NCBI RefSeq assembly: GCF_015670405.1
Contig: NZ_JADPBQ010000012.1
Location: 32,344-96,343 of the forward strand
Source: Clostridium sp. 1001271B_151109_B4
GTDB taxonomy: Bacteria > Bacillota > Clostridia > Clostridiales > Clostridiaceae
Length of the DNA stretch: 64,000 bases
Reading direction: 5' to 3'
Positions 7,115 to 14,631 of the stretch are shown here, in pieces. Within the stretch, counting starts at the first letter, position 1. Each line of letters opens with the position of its first letter. The notes beneath the pieces are model-generated. The model had not been told where the DNA came from. It saw only the letters and a list, made by a program, of their open reading frames with translations, and ran no database searches. A program made the translations under genes and the position numbers.

Positions 7115-8338
7115 ATGGCAAGTAATAGTAGATTGTATAGAAACTTCGTAATTCTACAGGAGGATGAACGAGGATATGCAAACTCTGATGATAAAACATT
7201 ATCTGGATATTCTAAGATAGAAGCAAAAGGAGATAAATGTAAAATTTCTTTCTATGCTCAAAATCTTAAAAAAGATGATGATAAATACTACATGTTACTT
7301 ATTTGTTGTAAGAAAGATATGAAGCAAATAGTGAATTTGGGTCCTTTAGACGTAAGTGATAGTGGTAAAGGTGAAGCAACAAAGGAATATAATGTATCAA
7401 ACATTGCTGGATTAAATTTAGAGTTTGATAAGATTTGTGGAACTGCTATAGCCAAAATGAATAATAACACTCCAATTTTTGTAATGTGCGGATTTTTAAA
7501 TGGACAACAACCTAGTGAAAATTGGAAGAGTTATATTGTTGTTAAAGCCAAAGATGTTCGGGTAATAAGAGCAGCTTCAGATAAAGATTCTAAGAAAGAA
7601 CAAAGAAAACCAGAGTTAAAAAAGAACCAAAGTAAATCAAGCAACAATGAAATTAAAGATTCTAAGGTAGAAGAAAAAATTACTGAAGAAAAAATTGATA
7701 GAGAAAAAATTGATAGAGAAAAAGAAGAAGAATTAAAAGAAGAAGTTAAAATACAAGAAGTAGAAGAAGTAAAAGAGGTAAAAGAGGTAAAAGAAGTAAA
7801 AGAAGAAATTTCAAATCAAATAATCGAAGAAATTACCCCAAGAGAAAATTTAAGAGGTAAATTTGAAGATTATGAAGATGAAATTGAATCTAATAAAGAA
7901 TTCGATCCAGTAAGTGGAAAGATAAGAGGAAGCATAGGAGAGTATTTTGAATCAATAGTTGATGGATTTGAAAGAGATTATAGTAGTATAGATGAGTTAA
8001 AATACACAAAATGGTATAGGGTACCAATTCATGATTTACATGAAATGTGTAATATGTCTAATTATAATAAGTATACATTAGCTTATTATCCAATGCTGAA
8101 TTACTACCCATATATTAAGAAATATGGATACTTTATGATTGGGTATAAGTGTGATTCAAGAGGAAATCTAAAACATATTATTTATGGAGTTCCAGGAAAG
8201 AAGGATAAGGATGAACAGCCTTATGATGGAAGGACAGGTTTTGTAACCTGGGTAAATACTAATGGAAAAAGTAGTGATGGCTGTTGGTTAATGTTTTATG
8301 ATTTTAAAAATTCAACAGTTGTTGTTCCAATGCAATAA
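7115..8338 (+). CDS. Clostridial protein of unknown function, two domains joined by an acidic linker
   Basis: I do not recognise this 407-residue protein. It has no signal peptide or membrane segment. Residues 1-150 form a compact, beta-rich domain with Tyr/Phe/Cys-rich strands (KISFYAQNLKK, YYMLLICCKKD). Residues 155-260 are a low-complexity, Glu/Lys-rich, probably helical linker with internal repeats (IDREK twice; EVK four times, from four tandem 9-base units at 7766-7801). Residues 290-407 form an aromatic-rich domain (WYRVPIHDLHEM, YYPMLNYYPYIKKYGYFMIGYK, GCWLMFYDF). Start ATG at 7115 follows GTGGGGG. It has its own terminator. In B. subtilis this slot after ksgA holds the sporulation gene yabG, but I see no similarity. 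The possible sigma-E promoter hints at a sporulation role; that is inference. Confidence 0.8.
   Translation: MASNSRLYRNFVILQEDERGYANSDDKTLSGYSKIEAKGDKCKISFYAQNLKKDDDKYYMLLICCKKDMKQIVNLGPLDVSDSGKGEATKEYNVSNIAGLNLEFDKICGTAIAKMNNNTPIFVMCGFLNGQQPSENWKSYIVVKAKDVRVIRAASDKDSKKEQRKPELKKNQSKSSNNEIKDSKVEEKITEEKIDREKIDREKEEELKEEVKIQEVEEVKEVKEVKEVKEEISNQIIEEITPRENLRGKFEDYEDEIESNKEFDPVSGKIRGSIGEYFESIVDGFERDYSSIDELKYTKWYRVPIHDLHEMCNMSNYNKYTLAYYPMLNYYPYIKKYGYFMIGYKCDSRGNLKHIIYGVPGKKDKDEQPYDGRTGFVTWVNTNGKSSDGCWLMFYDFKNSTVVVPMQ
7766..7801 (+). repeat. Four tandem 9-base units inside a coding region
   Basis: GA(A/G)GTAAAA repeated four times in frame, encoding E-V-K. A slippage-prone microsatellite in the acidic linker of the 7115 gene, likely variable in length between strains. 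Confidence 0.75.
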
Positions 8339-8353
8339 TGAAGAACATAGTGC

Positions 8354-8379
8354 TTAGATAGTATATCTAAATTTTTTTT
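8354..8379 (+). terminator. Terminator of the gene at 7115
   Basis: Stem TTAGATA (8354-8360) / TATCTAA (8364-8370), loop GTA, then A and eight T. The stem is short and A/T-rich but the T run is good. Confidence 0.65.
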
Positions 8380-8407
8380 GAAGATTAATATAATAAATTA
8401 AAATAAA

Positions 8408-8436
8408 TTGCTAATATTGGAATAAAGTATTATAAT
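8408..8436 (+). promoter_or_regulatory. Promoter of the lipoprotein gene
   Basis: TTGCTA (8408-8413), 17 bases, TATAAT (8431-8436). The predicted start near 8443 puts the palindrome at 8446-8469 at the very 5' end of the mRNA. Confidence 0.65.
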
Positions 8437-8445
8437 TATCTTTAT

Positions 8446-8469
8446 TAGGAGAAGCATATGCTTCTCCTA
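8446..8469 (+). other. 24-base perfect palindrome at the 5' end of the lipoprotein mRNA
   Basis: Bases 8446-8469 are a perfect palindrome (arms TAGGAGAAGCAT and ATGCTTCTCCTA). It lies just after the predicted transcription start. The preceding gene already has its own terminator at 8354, so this is more likely a 5' stabilising hairpin or an operator. It contains an AGGAG that would be masked. Confidence 0.55.
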
Positions 8470-8502
8470 TTATTTTAATTAACAAATTAAAAGGAGATAC
8501 AA

Positions 8503-9327
8503 ATGTTAAGGGCATTAAAAAAATATATTTTAAGTTCATTTTTAATAATGTTTGTACTTAGTTTTTCGGGGTGTACAATTATAGAAAATGTTGAAAAAAA
8601 GTTTGGATTGAAGAATGATTATTTTGAGTATTTAAATTCAAGTGACATAGAACAAATTAGTATACAAAGTACAAGAGATACAGGATTTAAATTTATAGTA
8701 ACAGAAACAAGCGCTATTAGAGATATTTATAATATATTATCTAGAGCAAAAATAAGAGAAAATAAATCGAGTTTGGAGCCAGATTATAAGTTTGAATTTG
8801 ATTTAGGTGATGAAGTTAAAGAGTTTTATTATGTGGTTGGAACAGAAGATGGGAATTTTTATAACGATGGTAATACATTTTCAGTTTCTAAAAGATTAGA
8901 TGAAGTAATAATTAAAAATTTATCTTTTATAAGAAAGCCTAGGGATTTCGATTATATTTATTATCAAACCATTTTAGAAATATTACAACCAGTAAGTAAA
9001 GTTGAAAATATAAATGATTATAAGGTAGGAGTAAACATAAGTGGAGATATAGATTGTTTAAAATATGTATTTTCTACTGATATAAATAGTTTTTTAGATA
9101 AAGCTAAACAAATTATTCCAAATGTTGAGCTAGTAGATAATAATGAGGTAGATTTTGATATAGTTGTTACTGTAAAAAATAGAGGATATGATAGCAGTAA
9201 TTTTAAAACATTAATTACTGTAAAAAATAAAAAGGAAAATACAGAAGATAAATACTATGTTTCAGCAGTTAATGAGTTCAAAGAATGGAGCATAGAGGTA
9301 TTGAAGAGTAAACCTAAAGGTTGGTAA
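8503..9327 (+). CDS. Membrane-anchored lipoprotein of unknown function
   Basis: A 274-residue protein with a lipoprotein signal peptide: basic MLRALKK, a hydrophobic stretch of about 15 residues, and the lipobox FSGC with the acylated cysteine at 24. The mature part is soluble, acidic, beta-rich and lacks known catalytic motifs (EQISIQSTRD, KFEFDLGDEVKEFYYVVG, DIVVTVKNRGYD). I cannot assign a family. Start ATG 8503 follows AAGGAG. The gene has its own promoter and a terminator-bearing repeat after it, so it is probably a single transcript. It is convergent with thiT. Confidence 0.85.
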   Translation: MLRALKKYILSSFLIMFVLSFSGCTIIENVEKKFGLKNDYFEYLNSSDIEQISIQSTRDTGFKFIVTETSAIRDIYNILSRAKIRENKSSLEPDYKFEFDLGDEVKEFYYVVGTEDGNFYNDGNTFSVSKRLDEVIIKNLSFIRKPRDFDYIYYQTILEILQPVSKVENINDYKVGVNISGDIDCLKYVFSTDINSFLDKAKQIIPNVELVDNNEVDFDIVVTVKNRGYDSSNFKTLITVKNKKENTEDKYYVSAVNEFKEWSIEVLKSKPKGW

Positions 9328-9332
9328 GAGGG

Positions 9333-9429
9333 GTTAATAGTTTAAGGATAAAACTTCTTATGGAGTTTCTAATAATATATTTTAAAGTCTGCCTAGGCAG
9401 ACTTTATTTTTTTACTATTAACTATTAAA
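9333..9429 (+). repeat. Dispersed palindromic intergenic repeat, copy R1
   Basis: Reads GTTAATAG, TTTAAGGAT, AAAC-CTTAT, GTTTCTAA, TATATTTTAAAGTCTGC, palindrome centre, GCAGACTTTATT, and ends ACTATTAACTATTAA. The complement of 21395-21520 shows the same order of blocks over its whole length. The right border supplies the stop codon of thiT (9425-9427). Confidence 0.75.
9384..9412. terminator. Bidirectional terminator between the lipoprotein gene and thiT
   Basis: A perfect 22-base palindrome (AAAGTCTGCCT / AGGCAGACTTT, 9384-9405) followed on the plus strand by ATTTTTTT. It forms the core of repeat R1 and separates two convergent genes. Confidence 0.8.
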
Positions 9430-10072
9430 TGGTTGCTATATTAGATTTAAGCATTCTAACTAATCTTTCTACCGGTAATAATGTAAGTAAAACTAAGCAA
9501 ATTATTAATTCTCCACCTACGGCTAGACCGTTAACGCTTAGTGAATAAATAATTGGAGATATACCTTCTGGTGCATATGAACCAAAGAAAACTACGCCTG
9601 AAATAAAATGTGAAATAAAGCGTAGCAACATACTGACACTTGCTCCTAAATATTTATTTTTAAAGAATCCGGCAACTCCAACAGCCATAAATGGTAATGG
9701 ATAATCAAATAATACTTGAATGGGATTTAAGATATATGGATCTAGTATTAATTTGAATAATCCAAAAAGGAAACCTGTAAATAGTCCAATAGAAGGGCCA
9801 TAAACAAATGAAATAATGATTATTGGAATCATACTACCTAAAGAAATGCTTCCACCGCCATTAGGTAGGGAATAAATCTTTATCATGTCTAAGATAAATG
9901 CTAAAGCAATAGCTAGTCCTATTCGTGCTATTAACTTTGAATTGAATTTTAATGATTTAAATTTAATAAAAGCAATTAATAAAATTGCACAGCCAACTAA
10001 AGTGATTAATGTTAATGGGCTGCTAAAAATAGTTTTGAAATTTTCTCCAAGTGTTGCTAGAAAATTTGACAT
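9425..10072 (-). CDS. thiT: Thiamine-specific ECF transporter substrate-binding subunit ThiT
   Basis: A 215-residue integral membrane protein with about six hydrophobic segments, matching the S-components of energy-coupling-factor transporters. It captures thiamine outside the cell and works with a shared EcfA/EcfA'/EcfT module encoded elsewhere. The assignment to ThiT rests on the membrane layout, the GSMIPIIIISFVYGPSIGL region, and above all the TPP riboswitch directly upstream. Start ATG (complement of 10070-10072) follows AAGGAGG. The stop codon lies inside repeat R1. It is convergent with the lipoprotein gene. Confidence 0.92.
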   Translation of the reverse strand: MSNFLATLGENFKTIFSSPLTLITLVGCAILLIAFIKFKSLKFNSKLIARIGLAIALAFILDMIKIYSLPNGGGSISLGSMIPIIIISFVYGPSIGLFTGFLFGLFKLILDPYILNPIQVLFDYPLPFMAVGVAGFFKNKYLGASVSMLLRFISHFISGVVFFGSYAPEGISPIIYSLSVNGLAVGGELIICLVLLTLLPVERLVRMLKSNIATI

Positions 10073-10079
10073 AAAAAAA

Positions 10080-10104
10080 TACCTCCTTATTTGCGTAAGA
10101 GGTA
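10080..10104 (-). promoter_or_regulatory. Ribosome-binding-site sequestering hairpin of the thiT leader
   Basis: On the minus strand TACCTCTTA (10104-10096) can pair with TAAGGAGGTA (10089-10080), burying the thiT AGGAGG. It lies between the TPP aptamer and the start codon and has no T run, so control is probably at translation. Confidence 0.65.
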
Positions 10105-10134
10105 CCTAGGCATTAGAATATATATAATTTATTC

Positions 10135-10230
10135 TATAATGGCTTTCCTACGCTGGAATTATCCAGATCAGGTTAAAAGGGTTGATGAAGAAGTCATCTC
10201 TCAGCCTTTGGGCACCCCTAGCAACTTTAT
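10135..10230 (-). promoter_or_regulatory. TPP riboswitch (THI element)
   Basis: The minus strand carries all aptamer hallmarks in order: GGGGTGCCC, GGCTGAGA, a variable hairpin (GATGACTTCTTCATC), ACCCTTTTAACCTGATCTGG, and AATTCCAGCGTAGGAAAG. It binds thiamine pyrophosphate and should switch thiT off when TPP is plentiful. Confidence 0.97.
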
Positions 10231-10254
10231 ATTAAATATATTTTAGCCATAAAT

Positions 10255-10458
10255 TTACAAAAAGTCAACATTCTTATTAATCATTTGAGAAGACTTATAA
10301 TTTGTATTAGAAGATTTATTAAATAAATTAGTTAAACTTATATTAGTGCCTATAGGCATAATAGTTTCAAATGAAGTTAGTGGCATAGTTATAACAGAAT
10401 CATCCTCTAATAGTATGAAAGCATCATTGCCTGTATAATCTAATATCATTCCTTTCAT
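10255..10458 (-). CDS. Small conserved-looking protein of unknown function
   Basis: A 67-residue protein beginning MKGMILDYTGNDAFILLEDDS. The alternating hydrophobic pattern of the first 45 residues suggests a small beta-barrel; the tail (SSNTNYKSSQ) is polar. Short proteins with this type of opening occur in clostridia, but I know no function. I chose the ATG at 10458 because AGGATGG lies just upstream; a longer frame to 10524 would run through the padR terminator. It lies between the TPP riboswitch and padR, on the same strand. Confidence 0.6.
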   Translation of the reverse strand: MKGMILDYTGNDAFILLEDDSVITMPLTSFETIMPIGTNISLTNLFNKSSNTNYKSSQMINKNVDFL

Positions 10459-10510
10459 GATAATACACCATCCTAAATAAATTTTTATTAGTTTACCCTT
10501 AAAATATAAT

Positions 10511-10549
10511 AAAAATACATCCAAGAATGTTCTTGGATGTATTTTTATA
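10511..10549 (-). terminator. Terminator of the degV-padR operon
   Basis: A 17-bp inverted repeat, AAAAATACATCCAAGAA (10511-10527) with its complement ending at 10546, overlapping the padR stop codon. T runs at both ends make it able to act in either direction. Confidence 0.8.
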
Positions 10550-11000
10550 AATATAAATCTTTATAAACAATTTGAAAGACTTTTAAAGATTCTTCAATTT
10601 TATGCTTAAGTAATTTTTTTCTATTAGTAAATTCCTTTTCGCCTAATGGTGTTAATGAATAAAACTTTTGAAATTTCTTTTTTGGATCATCCCATTGTCC
10701 TATAACTAATCCTTCCTTTTCTAACTTTTTTAATAAAGGATAGATTCCACCGGTACTAGGGGTCCAAAGACCATTAGTTCTTTCTGCAACTTTTGTAGAG
10801 ATTTCATTACCATTTGTAGGTCCAGATTTTAATATATGGAGTACATAAATGGGTAATAAGCCTTTTGTAAAAATCTGACCAACAGCTTCCTTTTCTTTTT
10901 GTACTTTTTTTAGTTCAGCAAGCTTAGCTTTATACTCATCATGTAGTCTCTTTTCCTCAGCTTTAATATCTTCTAGATTGTTAAAATCAAAGTCGCCCAT
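10545..11000 (-). CDS. PadR-family transcriptional regulator
   Basis: A 151-residue DNA-binding regulator. Residues 1-40 are a charged coiled-coil-like extension. The PadR winged helix follows (about 45-115): LPIYVLHILKSGPTNGNEI, then TGGIYPLLKKLEKEGLV (recognition helix), then the wing with FYSLTPLGEKEF. The C-terminal helix (about 116-151) would provide dimerisation. PadR proteins repress by binding dyads such as the one over the degV promoter at 11899-11944. The start lies 3 bases after the degV stop, so the two are translationally coupled. Its ribosome binding site is weak. Confidence 0.9.
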   Translation of the reverse strand: MGDFDFNNLEDIKAEEKRLHDEYKAKLAELKKVQKEKEAVGQIFTKGLLPIYVLHILKSGPTNGNEISTKVAERTNGLWTPSTGGIYPLLKKLEKEGLVIGQWDDPKKKFQKFYSLTPLGEKEFTNRKKLLKHKIEESLKVFQIVYKDLYL

Positions 11001-11003
11001 TAT

Positions 11004-11849
11004 TTATTTTTCCATTTTAACAGAGAATCCTATTAATCCAGGACCACCATGGACACCAAGAGCAGGACTTATTTCTGCAATTTTAGTTGAAGCTACATTT
11101 GGTAATGATTTTATAGATTCCATATATTTAGTAGCTTCTTCTTCACAGCCAGCATGTAAAACTGCTACTTCACATTTTCCTTTTTCTAAATAGCCTTTTA
11201 AAATTTCAGTCATTTTAGATAAGGATTGTTTTCTGCCCCTAACTTTAGCAACATTATAGTAAATTCCATTTTCGTCAGTAGTTATTATAGGTTTAAGATT
11301 TAAGAATTCACCAACAGTTCCTGCTAATCTTCCTATTCTTCCACCTTTTTTTAGATATTCTAATGTACTAATTGTAAAATATCCAATAACTCTTTTTCTA
11401 ATTTTAGGTAATTCTTCTACTATTTCTTCGAAACTTTTACCTTCTCTTATAAGTTTAGAAGTTTCTATAACTATTTCGCCTTGAGGATAAGCTAGTATTT
11501 TTGTATCATAAACGAAAGAAGTTAATTTTGGATGATCTTCTAAAGCTAATCTTAAAGCATTATAGCTTCCTGAAAGACCACTTGAAATAGAAATACAAAT
11601 CACGTGTGTATATCCTTCTTCTTCTAATTTATTTAAAGTTTCTTCGGTTTCTTTAGCGCTTGGTAAAGATGTTGTCGGAATTTCCTTTTCTAAGTTAGCA
11701 TAAACTTCAGATGGTGAAATATCTATTCTATCTCTATAATCACCACTAGAGTAAATTATTCTAAGTGGTAATAAATTAACGTTATTTTCTCTTAATGTAT
11801 TTAAATCAAGATCGCATGCGCTATCTGTAATTAAAGCAATTTTTTGCAT
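11004..11849 (-). CDS. DegV-family fatty-acid-binding protein
   Basis: A 281-residue two-domain protein of the DegV family. Members bind a fatty acid between the domains, and some (FakB) present it to the fatty acid kinase FakA. Signatures: ALITDSACDL at the N-terminus, IPTTSLPSAKE, and ISSGLSGSYNAL (ligand-contacting serines). The C-terminal domain begins near LEYLKKGGRIGR and ends with SPALGVHGGPGLIGFSV. FakA is not in the window. Start ATG follows GGAGGA. It is the first gene of an operon with padR, under a promoter overlapped by a large dyad, suggesting lipid-linked regulation. That last point is inference. Confidence 0.92.
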   Translation of the reverse strand: MQKIALITDSACDLDLNTLRENNVNLLPLRIIYSSGDYRDRIDISPSEVYANLEKEIPTTSLPSAKETEETLNKLEEEGYTHVICISISSGLSGSYNALRLALEDHPKLTSFVYDTKILAYPQGEIVIETSKLIREGKSFEEIVEELPKIRKRVIGYFTISTLEYLKKGGRIGRLAGTVGEFLNLKPIITTDENGIYYNVAKVRGRKQSLSKMTEILKGYLEKGKCEVAVLHAGCEEEATKYMESIKSLPNVASTKIAEISPALGVHGGPGLIGFSVKMEK

Positions 11850-11884
11850 ATAAAAAATCCTCCGATAATTTATTTTATATTTTT

Positions 11885-11912
11885 AGTATATCATATCAGA
11901 TAATATTATCAA
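11885..11912 (-). promoter_or_regulatory. Promoter of degV-padR
   Basis: On the minus strand TTGATA (11912-11907), a 16-base spacer, TATACT (11890-11885). The -35 lies inside the dyad at 11899-11944. Confidence 0.65.
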
Positions 11913-11944
11913 TAGTGATAGGGATAATATTATCACTATTGATA
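11899..11944. promoter_or_regulatory. Composite dyad, probable PadR operator
   Basis: Two copies of the 12-base palindrome GATAATATTATC (11899-11910, 11923-11934) lie 24 bases apart. A 14-bp inverted repeat overlaps them: TATCAATAGTGATA (11907-11920) and TATCACTATTGATA (11931-11944). It covers the degV -35, so a bound repressor would block transcription. The regulator gene is the second gene of that operon. Confidence 0.6.
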
Positions 11945-12007
11945 AGGTTATGCAATTTTATAAAATTTTATTATGTTAAATTAAAAAATATATATAACTA
12001 AAAACTA

Positions 12008-12036
12008 TTTACATATAATTCCAAAAGAGATAGAAT
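12008..12036 (+). promoter_or_regulatory. Promoter of nrdD
   Basis: TTTACA (12008-12013), 17-base spacer, TAGAAT (12031-12036). Each box matches 5 of 6 consensus bases. Confidence 0.75.
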
Positions 12037-12056
12037 GTATATGAGAGTTAAAATAT

Positions 12057-12072
12057 ACACAATATATTGTGT
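12057..12072 (+). promoter_or_regulatory. Candidate NrdR box upstream of nrdD
   Basis: A perfect 16-base palindrome ACACAATATATTGTGT, close to the NrdR box consensus (ACACWATATNTTGTGT-like). It sits between the nrdD promoter and its ribosome binding site. NrdR boxes usually occur in pairs; I see no clear second copy. Confidence 0.65.
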
Positions 12073-12088
12073 GTAGGAGGCGAATAAA

Positions 12089-14206
12089 GTGCTATATGTG
12101 GTAAAAAGAGATGGCAGAGAAGTTAAATTTAATACTGATAAAATTGGTAATGCAATAAAAAAAGCAAGTGATGAAGTTGGGGAACAATTAAGAGAAAGTG
12201 AAGTTCTAGTTTGCATTCAAAGGGTTATTCAGTATATAGAAGAGTCTAAAAAGAAAAAAGTATCAGTAGAAGAAGTACAAAACCTAGTAGAGAAAGCATT
12301 AATTGATAGTGGACATATAAATATACAAAGAGCATATTCTTCTTATAGGAGAGAGCGAACTAGAGTTAGGGATATTAAATCAGATTTGATGAAATCTATT
12401 AAAAATATAGGTATTGAAACAGATAGGGATAATGCGAATGTTGGGAATAATTTCAGCTCGAAATTATTAAGAATAGCTTCTGAATCTAATAAGTGGCATA
12501 ATCTTTATAATATGCCTAAATATCTGGCAAAGGCTCATGAAGTTGGAGAGGTTTATTTCCATGATCTTGATTCGTATAATTTAACAACCAATTGTTTGCA
12601 TATCCCTACAGGAGAGATATTAAGCAAAGGATTTAATACTGGATACGGAACTATAAACCCTCCTAAGCGTATAGAGTCTGCAGCAGAATTGTCTTGTATA
12701 TTATTGCAATCAACTCAAAATGATATGTTTGGGGGACAGTCTCATCCAGATTTTGATAATGATATGGCTCAATTTGTTGAGCCAACAAGAGAAGAAATAA
12801 GAAAAGAATTAATACAATATGGAATTAAAGAAGAAGAATTTGAGAATTTAGTAGAGGAAAAATTGAAATATAGAATTCATCAGGCTATGCAAGGTGTTGT
12901 ATATAATTTAAATACTATGCATTCACGTGCAGGATCTCAGGTTCCATTTTCTTCTATAAATTTAGGAATACCAAATTCTAAAGATGCTGCATTAGTTTGT
13001 GAAATCTTTTTAAAAGAATATGAAAAGGGATTGGGAAAAGGAGAGCAACCGATATTTCCTAATATAATATTTAGAGTTAAAGAAGGTATTAATAGAGAGC
13101 CAAATGATCCATATTACTATTTATTTAAAATTGCTTGTGAGGTTGCATCAAGAAGAATGAATCCAACATTTATGAATATAGATGCTGATTTTAATAAAGA
13201 ATATTATGATAAGGGATATATTCCAGCAACTATGGGTTGCCGTACTTATTTGATGAAAAATATTAATGGTGAGCCGGGTTGCAAAGGGAGAGGTAACATA
13301 GCTCCAATAACCATTAATTTACCTAGAATAGGGATAGAAGCAAATAAGAATGTTGACAAATTTTTTGAAATATTACAAGAAAGATTGGTTTTAGCAAAGG
13401 AAGCATTGCTTCATAGATATAGCATTTTAAAGCAATTAAGAGTTAAAGATTTGCCATTTGTTGCAGGTCAGGGATTAATGAAAGGTTCGGAAGGGTTGTC
13501 ACAAGATGATTCTATTGAACCAATTCTTAAACAAGGGACATGGGCTATAGGATTTATAGGCCTTGCTGAAACTTTAACTGCTTTAATTGGATGTCACCAT
13601 GGAGAATCTAAAGAATCTAGAAAGTTAGGGTTAGAAATAATTGAGTTTATTAGAAAGTATACAGATAAATTAATTGAAGAGACACATCTTAATTGGAGTT
13701 GTTATGCAACACCAGCTGAAGGGTTATCAGGAAAGTTTATAAAGCAGGATAAAAAAGTATATGGAATAATAAAAGGAGTAACAGATAAAGATTACTACAC
13801 AAATAGTTTTCATATTCCTGTAAGTTATAACATATCAATAAAAGAAAAAATAGATATTGAGGCTCCATATCACAAGCTTTGTAATGCAGGCCATATTTCT
13901 TATATTGAAGTAGATGACTCTCCATCACCTGAGGTAATTATGGATATAATAAAATATGCCTACACAAATACTAATATAAGTTATATAGGAATTAATTTCC
14001 ATATTAGATATTGTAAAGAATGTGGAACAAGTATTGAAAGCAATTTAAGTAAATGTCCAAAATGCAATAGTAGAAATATTCAAGGGGTATCAAGAGTTAC
14101 AGGGTATTTGAGTTTAGATGAAAGGTTTGGACCTGGAAAGTATGAGGAAAGATTAGATAGGAGATCACATACAGGAAGATATAAAAATAACTATGATGTA
14201 ATGTGA
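12089..14206 (+). CDS. nrdD: Anaerobic ribonucleoside-triphosphate reductase NrdD
   Basis: A 705-residue class III reductase that makes deoxynucleotides without oxygen, using a glycyl radical installed by NrdG. Residues 1-90 are an ATP-cone (VVKRDGREVKF) giving allosteric control. The middle holds the ten-stranded barrel. The C-terminus has a zinc site, CxxC at 642/645 and 656/659, then the glycyl radical loop RVTGYLS with the radical glycine at 672. Start GTG at 12089 follows TAGGAGG. A candidate NrdR box lies upstream. Its activase gene nrdG is not adjacent as usual but 4 kb downstream, beyond two unrelated metabolic genes. Confidence 0.97.
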   Translation: MLYVVKRDGREVKFNTDKIGNAIKKASDEVGEQLRESEVLVCIQRVIQYIEESKKKKVSVEEVQNLVEKALIDSGHINIQRAYSSYRRERTRVRDIKSDLMKSIKNIGIETDRDNANVGNNFSSKLLRIASESNKWHNLYNMPKYLAKAHEVGEVYFHDLDSYNLTTNCLHIPTGEILSKGFNTGYGTINPPKRIESAAELSCILLQSTQNDMFGGQSHPDFDNDMAQFVEPTREEIRKELIQYGIKEEEFENLVEEKLKYRIHQAMQGVVYNLNTMHSRAGSQVPFSSINLGIPNSKDAALVCEIFLKEYEKGLGKGEQPIFPNIIFRVKEGINREPNDPYYYLFKIACEVASRRMNPTFMNIDADFNKEYYDKGYIPATMGCRTYLMKNINGEPGCKGRGNIAPITINLPRIGIEANKNVDKFFEILQERLVLAKEALLHRYSILKQLRVKDLPFVAGQGLMKGSEGLSQDDSIEPILKQGTWAIGFIGLAETLTALIGCHHGESKESRKLGLEIIEFIRKYTDKLIEETHLNWSCYATPAEGLSGKFIKQDKKVYGIIKGVTDKDYYTNSFHIPVSYNISIKEKIDIEAPYHKLCNAGHISYIEVDDSPSPEVIMDIIKYAYTNTNISYIGINFHIRYCKECGTSIESNLSKCPKCNSRNIQGVSRVTGYLSLDERFGPGKYEERLDRRSHTGRYKNNYDVM

Positions 14207-14328
14207 TTTAGTTTATGGCTAGCCATTATAATACTTCTATCTATGGAGAGATAACAACTGACGTTTCCTAGATAACGAATTCTAACCTTAATGCGGAGTT
14301 AAAACTAAATATTAAGCTAAGAATTCGC
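14204..14328 (-). repeat. Inverted repeat A flanking the nifV-like/aconitase pair
   Basis: On the minus strand this reads, in blocks, GAATTCTTAGCTTAA (14326-14312), AATTCGTTAT, AGGA, GTTGTTA, and GGCTAGC. The same blocks occur in the same order on the plus strand at 18089-18215. The first block is a 15-base exact match. The two copies face each other around the gene pair. Confidence 0.75.
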
Positions 14329-14333
14329 TTTAT

Positions 14334-14382
14334 AAATGCCTTTAAGGATACTATTAATATAGTAGTAACCTTAGAGGCATTT
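14334..14382 (+). terminator. Long hairpin after nrdD, terminator-like
   Basis: Three stacked stems: AAATGCCT/AGGCATTT (14334-14341, 14375-14382), TAAGG/CCTTA, and TACTAT/ATAGTA, closed by a TAAT loop. No T run follows, so termination is uncertain. Confidence 0.5.
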
Positions 14383-14505
14383 AACATAAAATGAAAGAAA
14401 ATATAAAATAATTGCAAAAATTAAAACTTCGATCATTAAAAAAGTAAAAATAGTCTTTCAAAATGAATTTTAAAATATAAAACTTGCAATTTTTAGAAAA
14501 AGATA

Positions 14506-14534
14506 TTGTGGAAAAATTTTGGATATGATAAAAT
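14506..14534 (+). promoter_or_regulatory. Candidate promoter of the nifV-like gene
   Basis: TTGTGG (14506-14511), 17 bases, TAAAAT (14529-14534). The -10 is good, the -35 weak. Confidence 0.45.
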
Positions 14535-14563
14535 GGTAAAATAAAGATTTAGTTGTAATAATT

Positions 14564-14584
14564 GGGGGAAGACCCCTATTTTTT
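14564..14584 (+). terminator. Attenuator-like terminator in the leader of the nifV-like gene
   Basis: GGGGG-AAGA-CCCCT followed by ATTTTTT (T run 14579-14584). It lies between the predicted start of transcription (about 14541) and the start codon at 14632, so it could stop transcription early. Confidence 0.55.
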
Positions 14585-14631
14585 ATATACAGCTATATCT
14601 AATGATATATAAATTAAAAGGGGGCAAAAAA

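Noticed and set aside
7689..7801. Short tandem repeats, considered as a CRISPR-like array
   Set aside because: Units are 9-15 bases, contiguous, in frame and without spacers; they are low-complexity coding repeats.
10459..10524. N-terminal extension of the small minus-strand gene
   Set aside because: The extension crosses the padR terminator, and a better binding site precedes the ATG at 10458.
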